In this document: positions 1 through 8,225 of the stretch, one piece after another
How the letters are laid out: each line of letters opens with the position of its first letter
Position numbering within the stretch: the stretch's first letter is position 1
From: UBA6912 sp041611095
GTDB taxonomy: Bacteria; Actinomycetota; Acidimicrobiia; Spongiisociales; UBA5794
Reading direction: 5' to 3'
Length of the DNA stretch: 23,177 nt
NCBI GenBank assembly: GCA_041611095.1
Contig: JBFINP010000047.1
Coordinates: 1-23,177 of the forward strand
Translations under genes and position numbers: made by a program
The notes under the pieces: model-generated
What the model saw: the letters and a program-made list of their open reading frames with translations, nothing else
Told to the model about the DNA's origin: nothing
The model's database searches: none

Positions 1-1488
1 GAGACTGCCAACGCGCATCCTGTGGTTGTCGGGCTCGATCTCGAGCTCGGCCATGCCGACAACGGCCGGTTTCCCGAACTGCCGAGCAACCAGCGCCGCG
101 TGGCTCGTGCGGCCACCGCGGCTCGTCAGGATCCCCTCAGCTGCGATCATGCCGTGCACGTCGTCTGGCTTCGTCTCCGGCCGGACGAGGAGCACGTCGC
201 GTCCCTCCGACCGCCAGCGCTCGGCGAGATCCGGGTCGAAGGCGACCTGGCCGACCGCAGCGCCCGGCGATACGTTGAGGGCGCTGCCGAGCTTCCGGCC
301 TTCGGCCTCCGCCGCCTCTCGTGATTCGACGGCGAGCTGAGGGTGTAGGAAGAAGTCGACTTGCTCTGGAGCCACCCGCTTCACGGCCTCTTCACGCGTG
401 ATGAGACCCTCTTCGGCCATGTCGGCGGCGATGCGGACGGCGGCCTGTGCGGTGCGCTTGCCGTCACGGGTCTGCAGCAGCCACAGGTTGCCCGTCTCGA
501 CGGTGAACTCCATGTCCTGCATCTCGCGGTAGTGCTGCTCGAGCGTCGCGGCGATCCGCTTGAGCTCGGCGAACGCCTGAGGCAGCTCGCCCTCGAGCTC
601 GGTGAGGTCCTTCGTGGCTCGAATGCCGGCGACCACGTCTTCTCCTTGGGCGTTCATCAGGAAGTCGCCCTCGATGACGGGCTCACCCGTCGCACCGTCC
701 CGGGTCATGGCGACGCCGGTCGCCGACCCTTCACCCAGGTTCCCGAAGACCATCACCTGGATGTTGACGGCGGTACCGAGGTCGTGGGGAATGCCGGCGG
801 CGTTGCGGTAGTCGATGGCGCGGCGCCCGTTCCACGAACGGAACACGGCCTCGACGGCGAGCCGCAGCTGCTCGTGGGGATCGTCGGGGAAGCCGGAGGC
901 GATCCTGCGGAACCGGCCGACGATCTCCTGGAGGTCGTCCGCCACCAGGTCGCTGTCGCTGTCGACTCCCCGGGCACGGCGATACTCTGTGAGCACCTGC
1001 TCGAAGAGCTCGTCGCGGTGACCGAGCACGACCGAGCCGAACATCTGCACGAGGCGCCGGTAAGAGTCGTAGGCGAAGTGCTCGTCGCCGCTGCGCTCGG
1101 ACAGACCCTTGACCACGTCTTCGTTGAGACCGATGTTGAGGACTGTGTCCATCATTCCCGGCATCGAGAACTTGGCGCCGGAGCGGCACGACAGCAAGAG
1201 TGGGTGCTGCGCATCACCGAAGCTCTTACCCGTCTCCCGCTCGATGACTCCGAGCGCATCCGCGATCTGATCGAGCAGACCCTCGGGGAGCTTGCCGCCC
1301 GAGGCGATGTACTCGTTGCACGCCTCGGTCGTGATCGTGAACCCGGGTGGCACGGGGATGCCGAGCCGCGTCATCTCGCCGAGATTCGCACCCTTGCCAC
1401 CCAGCAACGAGCGAACGCCGTCCCACGACCCTGCGGCCTTCTCGGCGGCGTCGACCTCGTCGAATCGATAGACCCACTTCATCTTCAT
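1..1488 (-). CDS. ppdK: Pyruvate, phosphate dikinase, N-terminal part (cut by window edge)
   Basis: The enzyme interconverts pyruvate + ATP + Pi and PEP + AMP + PPi in the cytoplasm. I read 496 codons from ATG at 1488, still open at base 1, so the C-terminal PEP/pyruvate-binding barrel is missing. Visible parts: the ATP-grasp N-terminus (GGKGANLGEMTRLG, residues 30-43), the family block SGAKFSMPGMMDTVLNIGLN (103-122), LLQTRDGKRTAQ at the end of the nucleotide-binding part, and the phosphohistidine domain GGRTSHAALVAR with the swivelling His463. The family usually has about 870-900 residues, so slightly over half is present. The gene follows the DHODH-like gene after 50 bp on the same strand, making it the third gene behind nifJ. 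No strong Shine-Dalgarno is visible. TSHA distinguishes it from PEP synthase only together with the MPGMMDTV block, which is PPDK-specific; I am confident of the call. Confidence 0.96.
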   Translation of the reverse strand, partial: MKMKWVYRFDEVDAAEKAAGSWDGVRSLLGGKGANLGEMTRLGIPVPPGFTITTEACNEYIASGGKLPEGLLDQIADALGVIERETGKSFGDAQHPLLLSCRSGAKFSMPGMMDTVLNIGLNEDVVKGLSERSGDEHFAYDSYRRLVQMFGSVVLGHRDELFEQVLTEYRRARGVDSDSDLVADDLQEIVGRFRRIASGFPDDPHEQLRLAVEAVFRSWNGRRAIDYRNAAGIPHDLGTAVNIQVMVFGNLGEGSATGVAMTRDGATGEPVIEGDFLMNAQGEDVVAGIRATKDLTELEGELPQAFAELKRIAATLEQHYREMQDMEFTVETGNLWLLQTRDGKRTAQAAVRIAADMAEEGLITREEAVKRVAPEQVDFFLHPQLAVESREAAEAEGRKLGSALNVSPGAAVGQVAFDPDLAERWRSEGRDVLLVRPETKPDDVHGMIAAEGILTSRGGRTSHAALVARQFGKPAVVGMAELEIEPDNHRMRVGSL

Positions 1489-1538
1489 ATTGGTGTCGCT
1501 TTCGTGTTCGTGTCTGGAGTGTGACGGGACATCAGATA

Positions 1539-2549
1539 TCAGATACGCCGCGGAGCGTACGTGACGAGCGCCCGCATGTAGTTGGCCCGCTCGAAGGCGC
1601 TCGGATCCGGGCTCGACCGCTGGCTCAGGCTCCCTTTGGCCTGCTCGACGGAGGCATACTCACGCTCGGACAGCCACTGCACGAGCCCGCGTTTCACGGT
1701 GGCTACGTGCCCGGGACCGTAGAGAAGGAGTGCCGAAGCCATCATCGTCGCATCGGCCCCGGCCAGTATGAGCTTGACGACGTCTTCGCTCGTGTGAACG
1801 CCGCTCGTCGCTCCGAGCGAGGCCTCCACCCGACCGTGGAGGATGCCGATCCAGGTGAGGGGAAGCAGCAAATCGTCTGAGGTCGACAGAACGAGGTTGG
1901 GACCGACTTCCAGCTGCTCGAGGTCGATGTCGGGCTGGTAGAAGCGGTTGAACAGCACGAGTCCGTCGGCCCCTGCTTCGACCAGGCGGCGAGCCATGTT
2001 GCCGAGCGAGCTGAAGAAGGGTCCGATCTTGACCGCAAGGGGTATCGAGACCTCTTTCCGAACCTGCTCCACGAGTGTGAGGTAATCGCGCTCCACCGCA
2101 ACCCCGTCGCGCTCCACATCGGCGGCCACCAGATAGACGTTCAACTCGAGGGCCGCTGCACCGGCCTCCTCGATCTTTCGGGCGTACGAGACCCACCCTC
2201 CCGGCGTCACCCCGTTGAGTGAGCCGATCACCGGTATGCCGAGCTCGTCGGTGGCTCGCACGAGCGTCTGCAGATAGGAGTCGGACCCGGTGTTGTACGC
2301 CTCCATCGCCGGAAGCTGGCCGCCGAAGAACTCGGGCGAGACGTCGGCGCCGAAGTCGGAGACCCCGGCCACCGACAGCGCGTCGTGGACGATCTGCTCT
2401 TCGAAGATCGAGGGCAGCACCACGGCGGCCGCTCCCGCCTCCTCGAGAGCGTGGAGCTTGTCGATGTCGCCCGTGACCGGCGAAGCCGACGGTACGAGCG
2501 GATTGTCGAGGTCCAGACCGAGATAGTTCGTACGCAGGTCGACGGTCAC
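1539..2549 (-). CDS. Dihydroorotate dehydrogenase-like FMN protein, NifJ-linked
   Basis: This 336-residue protein has the FMN-binding TIM-barrel fold of class 1 dihydroorotate dehydrogenases. Visible are NPLVPSASPVTG (16-27), the strand ALELNVYLVA (133-142), a candidate FMN lysine in LAVKIGPFFS (K174), and the phosphate-binding end SGVHTSEDVVKLILAGADAT (249-268). In true class 1 enzymes the strand reads ELNLSCPN and carries the catalytic Cys or Ser; here it is ELNVYLVA, with Leu140 at the Cys position, so orotate synthesis is unlikely. I recall this subfamily being found next to nifJ in other bacteria; its reaction is unknown to me. The GTG start at 2549 overlaps the nifJ stop as GTGA, which argues for coupling and against longer frames reaching 2873. 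An electron-transfer or NAD(P)H-linking role with NifJ would be inference only. Confidence 0.85.
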   Translation of the reverse strand: MTVDLRTNYLGLDLDNPLVPSASPVTGDIDKLHALEEAGAAAVVLPSIFEEQIVHDALSVAGVSDFGADVSPEFFGGQLPAMEAYNTGSDSYLQTLVRATDELGIPVIGSLNGVTPGGWVSYARKIEEAGAAALELNVYLVAADVERDGVAVERDYLTLVEQVRKEVSIPLAVKIGPFFSSLGNMARRLVEAGADGLVLFNRFYQPDIDLEQLEVGPNLVLSTSDDLLLPLTWIGILHGRVEASLGATSGVHTSEDVVKLILAGADATMMASALLLYGPGHVATVKRGLVQWLSEREYASVEQAKGSLSQRSSPDPSAFERANYMRALVTYAPRRI

Positions 2550-5500
2550 TCTTGCACCTCTGTGAAGACGGCAGTGCGCTCGACGTTCACCATCTGCTCG
2601 TACAGATGCCAGCGGTCGTCGATGTCCTGCTGCGCCTGGCGCATCAGCTCCGCAGCGTGCGCAGGGTTCGACCTCGCCAGCATGGCAAAGCGGGCTTCGG
2701 TGACGGCGTATTCCTTGAACGACAGGGTGGGCTGGCGGGAGTCGAGGCGCAGCGCCGGCCTTCCTTCCACGACCGCACGGGGATCGTATCGGTACAGGGG
2801 CCAGTACCCACTCTCCGTGGCGGCCTTCTGGTGCTGCATCTGGGTGGACATGTCCAGACCGTGGGCGATACATGGGCTGAAGGCGATGATGAGTGACGTT
2901 CCCGGGTACGCCTCGGCCTCGGCGAATGCCTTGACCACCTGGGTCATGTTTGCGCCCATCGCCACCTGGGCGACGTACACGTTGCCGTAGGCCTGGGCGA
3001 TCATCCCCAAGTCCTTCTTCCCCGTCGACTTGCCGCCGGCAGCGAACTTGGCAACCGCAGCACGCGGGGTCGCCTTCGATGCCTGACCACCCGTGTTCGA
3101 GTACACCTCGGTGTCGAGGACGAGGATGTTGACGTCCCGTCCCGAGGCGAGCACGTGGTCGAGTCCGCCGAAGCCGATGTCGTACGCCCAGCCGTCACCA
3201 CCGACGATCCACACGCCTGTCTTGACCAGTGAATCACTCAGACTCAGCAGCAGCGCCGAGTCTGCGTCGTTGCGCGTGCCCAGCACGTCCCGTAGCTGCT
3301 CGACACGATCCCGCTGGGTTGCGATGCCCGCTTCGTCGGCCTGGTCCTGCTCCAGGATCGCAGTGGCGAGGTCACCCAGATCGGCTGAGAGCTCCGTGAG
3401 GAGACGCCGTGCCGTCTCCGTCTTCTGATCCAGCGCAAGCCGCATCCCCAGACCGAACTCGGCGTTGTCCTCGAACAGAGAGTTGGACCAGGCGGGGCCC
3501 CGGCCGTGTTCGTCGACGGCGTATGGGGTCGTCGGGAGGTTGCCACCGTAGATCGAGGAGCAGCCGGTGGCGTTGGCGACGATGATACGGTCGCCGAACA
3601 ACTGGGTCATGAGCTTCACGTACGGAGTCTCGCCGCAACCCGAGCAGGCTCCGGAGAACTCGAAGAGCGGGCGGAGGAGCTGTGAGCCTTTGACGTTGTC
3701 GATCTTGAGCACCGTCCGGTCGTACTCGGGCAGATCGAGGAAGTAATCGAAGCTGGTGCGCTCGACCTCGAGATGGTCGTCGATCGGCTCCATGTTGATC
3801 GCCTTGTGCTTCACCATCTCCTTGCTCTTGGCGGGGCAGATGTCGACGCACACGGCACAGCCCGTGCAGTCCTCCGGTGCGACTTGGATGGTGAGGTTCA
3901 TCCCCTCGAAGTCGCGCCCCTTCCACGCCTTCGTCTTGAAACCGTCGGGGGCGTCCTCGATCGCACCGGGGTCGTAGACCTTCATGCGGATGGCGGCGTG
4001 GGGACAGACGAGGGCGCAGCGGCCGCAGTCGATGCAGATCTCCGGATCCCAGATGGGGATCTCACGAGCAATCGTTCGCTTCTCGAATTGCGCGGTCGCC
4101 GTCGGGAACGTGCCATCCACCGGGAACGCGCTGACCGGAAGCCGGTCCCCGTGTCCGGCGAGCACGACGCCTGTGACCCGCTCGACGAAGTCGGGGACGT
4201 GCTTGGGCACCGGCGGCCGAATGTGCGATGTCGACGAGACCACGGCGGGCACCTTCACTTCGTGCATTCCGGCGAGGGCCTCGTCGACGGCGGCGTAGTT
4301 GCGCTCGAGCACCACGTCTCCGAGCTTTCCGTACGCCTTCTCGATGGCTCCCTTCACGGCCCCGATGGCCTCGTCACGGGGAAGTACATTGGACAGACCG
4401 AAGAAGCAGGTCTGCAGGACGGTGTTGATGCGACCGCGCAGGCCGGCCTCACGAGCGATCGAGTCGGCGTCGACGACGAAGAACCGGATCTCCTTGTCGA
4501 TGAGCTGCCGTTGGACCTCCTCCGGCAGGTGATCCCAGACCGTGTCCGGCCCGTGTGGGCTGTTGAGCAGGAACGTCGCGTTGCGCCGAGCCGAGGCGAG
4601 GACGTCGATCTTCTCGAGGAAGCCGAACTGGTGACACGCCACGAAGTCGGCGTCGTCGATCAGGTAGGCGGATCGGATGGGGTGCGGGCCGAACCGAAGG
4701 TGAGACACGGTCATCGCACCGGACTTCTTGGAGTCGTACACGAAGTAGCCCTGGGCGTGGCGTTCCGTCTCGCCTCCGATGATCTTGACCGAGTTCTTGT
4801 TGGCCCCGACCGTGCCGTCGCTGCCCAACCCGTAGAAGACGGCCCGCACGACGTCGCTCGGCTCCTCCCAGGTGGCGGTGATGTCGAGCGACGAGTTGCT
4901 CACATCGTCTGTGATGCCGATCGTCGAGTGACGGCGCGGCGCCTCCGCATCGAGCTCGCCGAACACCCGCATCGCCATTGGCGGGGTGAACTCCTTGGAG
5001 GACAACCCATAGCGGACGCCGATGACGTCCACCCGGCGTCCCGCCTCGGCGAGCGCCGTGACGACGTCCAGATAGAGCGGGTCGCCCACGGCCCCCGGCT
5101 CCTTGGTGCGGTCGAGCACGGCAATCGACCGGACGGAATCCGGGATCGCATCGGTGAAGGCGTCCACCGAGAACGGGCGGTAGAGACGGACGGCCAGCAC
5201 GCCGACCTTCTCGCCCCCCTCGTTCAGCGCGTCGACGGCTTCGGCGACGGTGCCGGCACCGCTGCCCATGATGACGATGACCCGCTCGGCGTCGGGTGCG
5301 CCGTAATAGTCGAAGAGCCGGTAGTGGCGGCCGGTGACAGCCGCAAACCGCTCCATCTCCTCCTGCACGATCCCGGGAGTGGCGTCGTAGTACGGCTCCG
5401 CCGCCTCGCGAGCTTGGAAGAAGACGTCCGGGTTCTGCGCCGTCCCGCGCAATACGGGCCGGTTGGGATCGAGGGAGCGCAACCTGTGCTCGACGATCAG

Positions 5501-6106
5501 GTCGTCATCGATCATCTCCCGCATCTCCGCCTCGCCGAGAGCGTCGATCGTCGCCACCTCGTGTGACGTGCGGAATCCGTCGAAGAAGTGGATGAACGGC
5601 ACCCGGCTCCGCAACGTCGCCGCATGAGCGACGAGCGCCAGGTCCTGCGCCTCCTGCACGGAGCCGGCGCACAGCAGCGCACAACCGGTCTGGCGTGCCG
5701 CCATGACGTCGCTGTGATCACAGAAGATCGAGAGCGCATGGGTCGCGACAGTGCGGGCGGCGACGTGAACGACGCTAGGGGTGAGCTCGCCGGCGATCTT
5801 GTAGAGATTCGGGATCATCAGCAGCAGACCCTGAGACGCCGTGAACGTGGCGCCGAGCGCTCCTGCTTGAAGCGCACCGTGCAGCGCACCGGCCGCACCG
5901 GCCTCGCTCTGCATCTCGACGACGTCGGGCACCGATCCCCACAGATTGGGTCGGCCCACCTGGGCCCAGGCGTCGGCCAGCTCCCCCATCGGCGACGCAG
6001 GCGTGATCGGGTAGATCGCCATGACCTCGCTTACCGAGTAGGCGATGCGCGCCGCGGCTTCGTTGCCGTCGACGACGATTCGTGAAGGGGAGGGCGTGGT
6101 ATTCAT
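2546..6106 (-). CDS. nifJ: Pyruvate:ferredoxin (flavodoxin) oxidoreductase, single-chain
   Basis: It oxidatively decarboxylates pyruvate with CoA to acetyl-CoA, CO2 and reduced ferredoxin or flavodoxin; the reverse direction is pyruvate synthase. At 1186 residues it has the usual length for the fused homodimeric type. Domains in order: N-terminal domain with YPITPASPMGELADAW (32-47); gamma-type domain around 430-630 (GLGSDGTVGANKNSVKIIG); two [4Fe-4S] ferredoxin motifs (C691/694/697/701 and C747/750/753/757); then the TPP domain with GDGWAYDIGFGGLDHVLASG (970-989). C821, C824, C849 and C1079 should hold the third cluster near TPP. I chose ATG 6106 over a frame open to 6217 because it gives the family N-terminus and leaves the palindromic operator cluster outside the gene. 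It overlaps the next gene by GTGA. The oxygen-sensitive enzyme suggests use under low oxygen. Confidence 0.97.
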   Translation of the reverse strand: MNTTPSPSRIVVDGNEAAARIAYSVSEVMAIYPITPASPMGELADAWAQVGRPNLWGSVPDVVEMQSEAGAAGALHGALQAGALGATFTASQGLLLMIPNLYKIAGELTPSVVHVAARTVATHALSIFCDHSDVMAARQTGCALLCAGSVQEAQDLALVAHAATLRSRVPFIHFFDGFRTSHEVATIDALGEAEMREMIDDDLIVEHRLRSLDPNRPVLRGTAQNPDVFFQAREAAEPYYDATPGIVQEEMERFAAVTGRHYRLFDYYGAPDAERVIVIMGSGAGTVAEAVDALNEGGEKVGVLAVRLYRPFSVDAFTDAIPDSVRSIAVLDRTKEPGAVGDPLYLDVVTALAEAGRRVDVIGVRYGLSSKEFTPPMAMRVFGELDAEAPRRHSTIGITDDVSNSSLDITATWEEPSDVVRAVFYGLGSDGTVGANKNSVKIIGGETERHAQGYFVYDSKKSGAMTVSHLRFGPHPIRSAYLIDDADFVACHQFGFLEKIDVLASARRNATFLLNSPHGPDTVWDHLPEEVQRQLIDKEIRFFVVDADSIAREAGLRGRINTVLQTCFFGLSNVLPRDEAIGAVKGAIEKAYGKLGDVVLERNYAAVDEALAGMHEVKVPAVVSSTSHIRPPVPKHVPDFVERVTGVVLAGHGDRLPVSAFPVDGTFPTATAQFEKRTIAREIPIWDPEICIDCGRCALVCPHAAIRMKVYDPGAIEDAPDGFKTKAWKGRDFEGMNLTIQVAPEDCTGCAVCVDICPAKSKEMVKHKAINMEPIDDHLEVERTSFDYFLDLPEYDRTVLKIDNVKGSQLLRPLFEFSGACSGCGETPYVKLMTQLFGDRIIVANATGCSSIYGGNLPTTPYAVDEHGRGPAWSNSLFEDNAEFGLGMRLALDQKTETARRLLTELSADLGDLATAILEQDQADEAGIATQRDRVEQLRDVLGTRNDADSALLLSLSDSLVKTGVWIVGGDGWAYDIGFGGLDHVLASGRDVNILVLDTEVYSNTGGQASKATPRAAVAKFAAGGKSTGKKDLGMIAQAYGNVYVAQVAMGANMTQVVKAFAEAEAYPGTSLIIAFSPCIAHGLDMSTQMQHQKAATESGYWPLYRYDPRAVVEGRPALRLDSRQPTLSFKEYAVTEARFAMLARSNPAHAAELMRQAQQDIDDRWHLYEQMVNVERTAVFTEVQE

Positions 6107-6111
6107 CTCAC

Positions 6112-6179
6112 GGGATGGTCCCCCACTGCGCAAGGGACCCAATAGGACCAATGGTCCCGCAGGGCCCGGCCGGATGGTC
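6112..6179 (-). promoter_or_regulatory. Candidate operator cluster upstream of nifJ
   Basis: In the 120-bp gap before nifJ, GGACC-AAT-GGTCC (6145-6157) is a perfect 5+5 inverted repeat centred 45 bp before the nifJ ATG. GGTCCC (6117-6122) and GGGACC (6134-6139) form a second, wider pair. The 6-mer ATGGTC occurs at 6115, 6151 and 6174, two of these as the exact 8-mer GGATGGTC. The palindrome resembles the mycobacterial hypoxia regulator DosR box (GGGACTWWAGTCCC), but the gap between GGGAC and GTCC is 5 nt here and 4 there. The regulator is therefore only guessed to be of the NarL/DosR type. No clear -10 box is visible. Confidence 0.5.
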
Positions 6180-6226
6180 GCAGACCCGCGGCCGGCACCG
6201 GCGACCGATCTCGTCACGGTGTCCGG

Positions 6227-8161
6227 TCACCACCGCAGGGCTACCACCTCGATCGGGCCGGCGAAACCCTTGGCGTCGAGCGAGCGGGGCTGACCCAAGC
6301 GTTCGGCTTCGACCGACGCCGCGAGATCCACGCTGGCGAGTATCTCGCCGGCCTGGGCCTGCTGGCCGATACGGGCGGCTCGGTGAACCTCTTCTCCTGC
6401 CAGCGTGCCTGCCGTGGCCGTCACCGAGCCGTGGTGGAGGCCGATACGCACCTTCGGTGCAAAACCGTGGTCTTCACGCTGGCGCGCCAAGGTGCGCTGG
6501 ATGTCGATGGCGCACTCGACAGCGGATGCTGCGTCCGGGAAGGAGACGAAGAAGCCATCTCCGGCATTCTCCACCTCCGTGCCGCCGTGGTCGGCGAACA
6601 ACGAGCGGAGGGTTCGGTGATGCCAACGAAGTAACCGCTCCCACGCATCGTCTCCGATGACGCCGATGAGCGCCGTCGAGTCGACGATGTCCGTGAACAT
6701 CAGGGCGATGTCAGCCCGGCCGGACGCAACCTTCCCTCGACCCGACGTGACGAGAGCTGCCCGTGCGTCCGCCAGCGCGCCGAGGGTCTGGAAGGCATCG
6801 AGAGCGGCGTCGACCTCCAGCGCTGCCGAGTCCGCGGCGCCCGTCGCCCGGTAGGCCCCGGCGAGGCGCATCCGGGATCGCGCAGCGAGGTACGGGATGT
6901 CGTTGGCCAGCCACAGGTCGACGGCGCGACGCAGGTGTGCCACCGCTTGTTCCGGTTCGCCCTCGGCGATCTTCGTTGCGCCGCGAGCATCGTCGGCCGC
7001 TGCGATCAAGGCCGGGCTGCGGTACTCGGAGGCGATCGAATCGAGCTCGTCGGCGTAACCCGACGCAGTGTCGAGCTCACCCGCCGCGAGAGACGCCTCG
7101 ACCGCCGTTGGAAGCAGTCTCGCCCGCTTGAGCGGCGTGGCTGCCGCATCGAGACTCTGCCGGATGAGGGCCCAGGCGGAGGATGGTTGTCCTCGGGCGA
7201 GATGGAGTTGGGCAAGACCCGGCTCGGGTTCACGTCCGAGAGCGTGGGCCCGCTTGAAGGCCTCTTCCGCCTGGTCGAAGTCGCCCATGTGGAGCCGGAT
7301 CTCGCCGATCTCGTAGAAGGCCTCGCCTGCGAAGTCAACGAAGTTCCCAAGCTCCTCCGACGCCCGGACAGCCTCTTGCTCCGCGACCGCCCAATCGCCC
7401 CGTAGGCGCATGATCTCGGCTCGGTGAATCCGGCACACACCGGGGAAGCCGGAGTCGTTGCCGGCGCGCTCGCACCAGCGACGAGCTGCATCGCTCCAGT
7501 CCCCGGCACGACGCCAGTCGGCTAGCTGCTCGCAGATGTCGATCATGTTGCAGTAGATCTTCCCCGTATACAGAGGGCCGAGCTCACCCCCTACGGCCGC
7601 AACCATGGCCTCGTCCATCATTGCCATGCCCTCTTCTACGTCGCCGCGTGCGACCGCGATGCGCCCCCGATCGTGCAACGCCAGCGCCTGGAGATCGCGA
7701 TCGTGAAACCGCGCCCCGATGTCGTAGGCGCGATCGGCCAGCTCGAGCGCGCGTTCTAGGTCCCCTTCCCCTTCGAAGGCGATCACCGCTTTCATTCGCG
7801 CCAAGTATCCGTGTTCCACCGACTGTGCTCGGGCGGAAAGGAGGCGCTCCGCAGCCTTCACCCAGCCGAGACCCACCGCCTCAGCCCGCTTGTGGAAGTG
7901 GCTCTCGGCGAGATCGAGCGCCACCAAGGCGGCATTGGCGTCCTCGCCCGTCTTCATGAACCCGGCGTACGCTTGCTCACGTGCGTCGATGCACTCGTCG
8001 GGCCGGCCCGACCACCAGGCCGACTTCGCCAGGTCCTCGCAGGCGTCGGGAGCGAGGTTCCCCAGCGACGCCGCCCGACTGAGCAGCTCGTACGCCTCCG
8101 GCCAATCGTTACGGCGCATCGCATCGCGTCCTGACGCGACGAGCTCCTCGGCTGCGTTCAT
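6227..8161 (-). CDS. TPR-repeat protein with C-terminal class III adenylate/guanylate cyclase domain
   Basis: The product has 644 residues and no signal peptide or membrane segment. Residues about 1-470 are alanine-rich helical repeats of TPR/MalT type, probably a protein-binding sensor part. From residue 485 the class III nucleotidyl cyclase domain begins: IALMFTDIVDST with metal Asp491, ENAGDGFFVSF with metal Asp535, and GEEVHRAARIGQQAQAGEIL with Arg597. Both metal aspartates and the transition-state Arg are present. However, the base-recognising Lys is Glu531 (VENAGDG) and the transition-state Asn is His593 (VHRAAR). I recall this VHRAAR variant in many actinobacterial multidomain cyclases. 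Activity and cAMP versus cGMP cannot be told from sequence. ATG 8161 is preceded by GGGGAG at good spacing. The gene ends 120 bp before nifJ, so a role in regulating that module is possible but unproved. Confidence 0.88.
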   Translation of the reverse strand: MNAAEELVASGRDAMRRNDWPEAYELLSRAASLGNLAPDACEDLAKSAWWSGRPDECIDAREQAYAGFMKTGEDANAALVALDLAESHFHKRAEAVGLGWVKAAERLLSARAQSVEHGYLARMKAVIAFEGEGDLERALELADRAYDIGARFHDRDLQALALHDRGRIAVARGDVEEGMAMMDEAMVAAVGGELGPLYTGKIYCNMIDICEQLADWRRAGDWSDAARRWCERAGNDSGFPGVCRIHRAEIMRLRGDWAVAEQEAVRASEELGNFVDFAGEAFYEIGEIRLHMGDFDQAEEAFKRAHALGREPEPGLAQLHLARGQPSSAWALIRQSLDAAATPLKRARLLPTAVEASLAAGELDTASGYADELDSIASEYRSPALIAAADDARGATKIAEGEPEQAVAHLRRAVDLWLANDIPYLAARSRMRLAGAYRATGAADSAALEVDAALDAFQTLGALADARAALVTSGRGKVASGRADIALMFTDIVDSTALIGVIGDDAWERLLRWHHRTLRSLFADHGGTEVENAGDGFFVSFPDAASAVECAIDIQRTLARQREDHGFAPKVRIGLHHGSVTATAGTLAGEEVHRAARIGQQAQAGEILASVDLAASVEAERLGQPRSLDAKGFAGPIEVVALRW

Positions 8162-8173
8162 GGGGCGCTCCCC

Positions 8174-8193
8174 GGCCTTCGTGGGACGAAGCC
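8174..8193 (-). other. Hairpin in the leader of the cyclase gene
   Basis: CTTCGT-GGG-ACGAAG (8177-8191) is a 6-bp stem with a 3-nt loop, extended by two G-C pairs after a one-base bulge. It lies between the candidate -10 element and the GGGGAG ribosome site of the cyclase gene. There is no T-run, so it is not an intrinsic terminator; it may only shape the leader. Confidence 0.35.
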
Positions 8194-8200
8194 TGCACCG

Positions 8201-8206
8201 ATTATC
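8201..8206 (-). promoter_or_regulatory. Candidate extended -10 element for the cyclase gene
   Basis: On the minus strand the sequence reads TTTGCGATAATCGG, giving GATAAT (5 of 6 to TATAAT) preceded by TGC as in extended -10 promoters. It lies about 40 bp before the cyclase ATG in the 64-bp gap after yjbQ. I see no good -35 hexamer. It suggests the cyclase gene can be transcribed apart from the prs-aceK-yjbQ genes. Confidence 0.4.
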
Positions 8207-8225
8207 GCAAACCGCCCGGCTGCGA

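Noticed and set aside
361..1524. 387-codon plus-strand open frame
   Set aside because: It lies opposite ppdK, whose minus-strand frame carries the PPDK motifs; no domain or ribosome site is visible in the plus frame.
2550..2873. Longer start for the DHODH-like gene
   Set aside because: It would lie inside the conserved end of nifJ in another frame; the GTGA overlap gives a natural start.
3773..5566. 597-codon open frame on the plus strand opposite nifJ
   Set aside because: It is antisense to a full-length, motif-complete NifJ, has no recognisable domain, and is explained by high G+C third positions.
6107..6217. Longer nifJ start at 6217
   Set aside because: The added residues are not family-like, and the region holds the inverted-repeat cluster.
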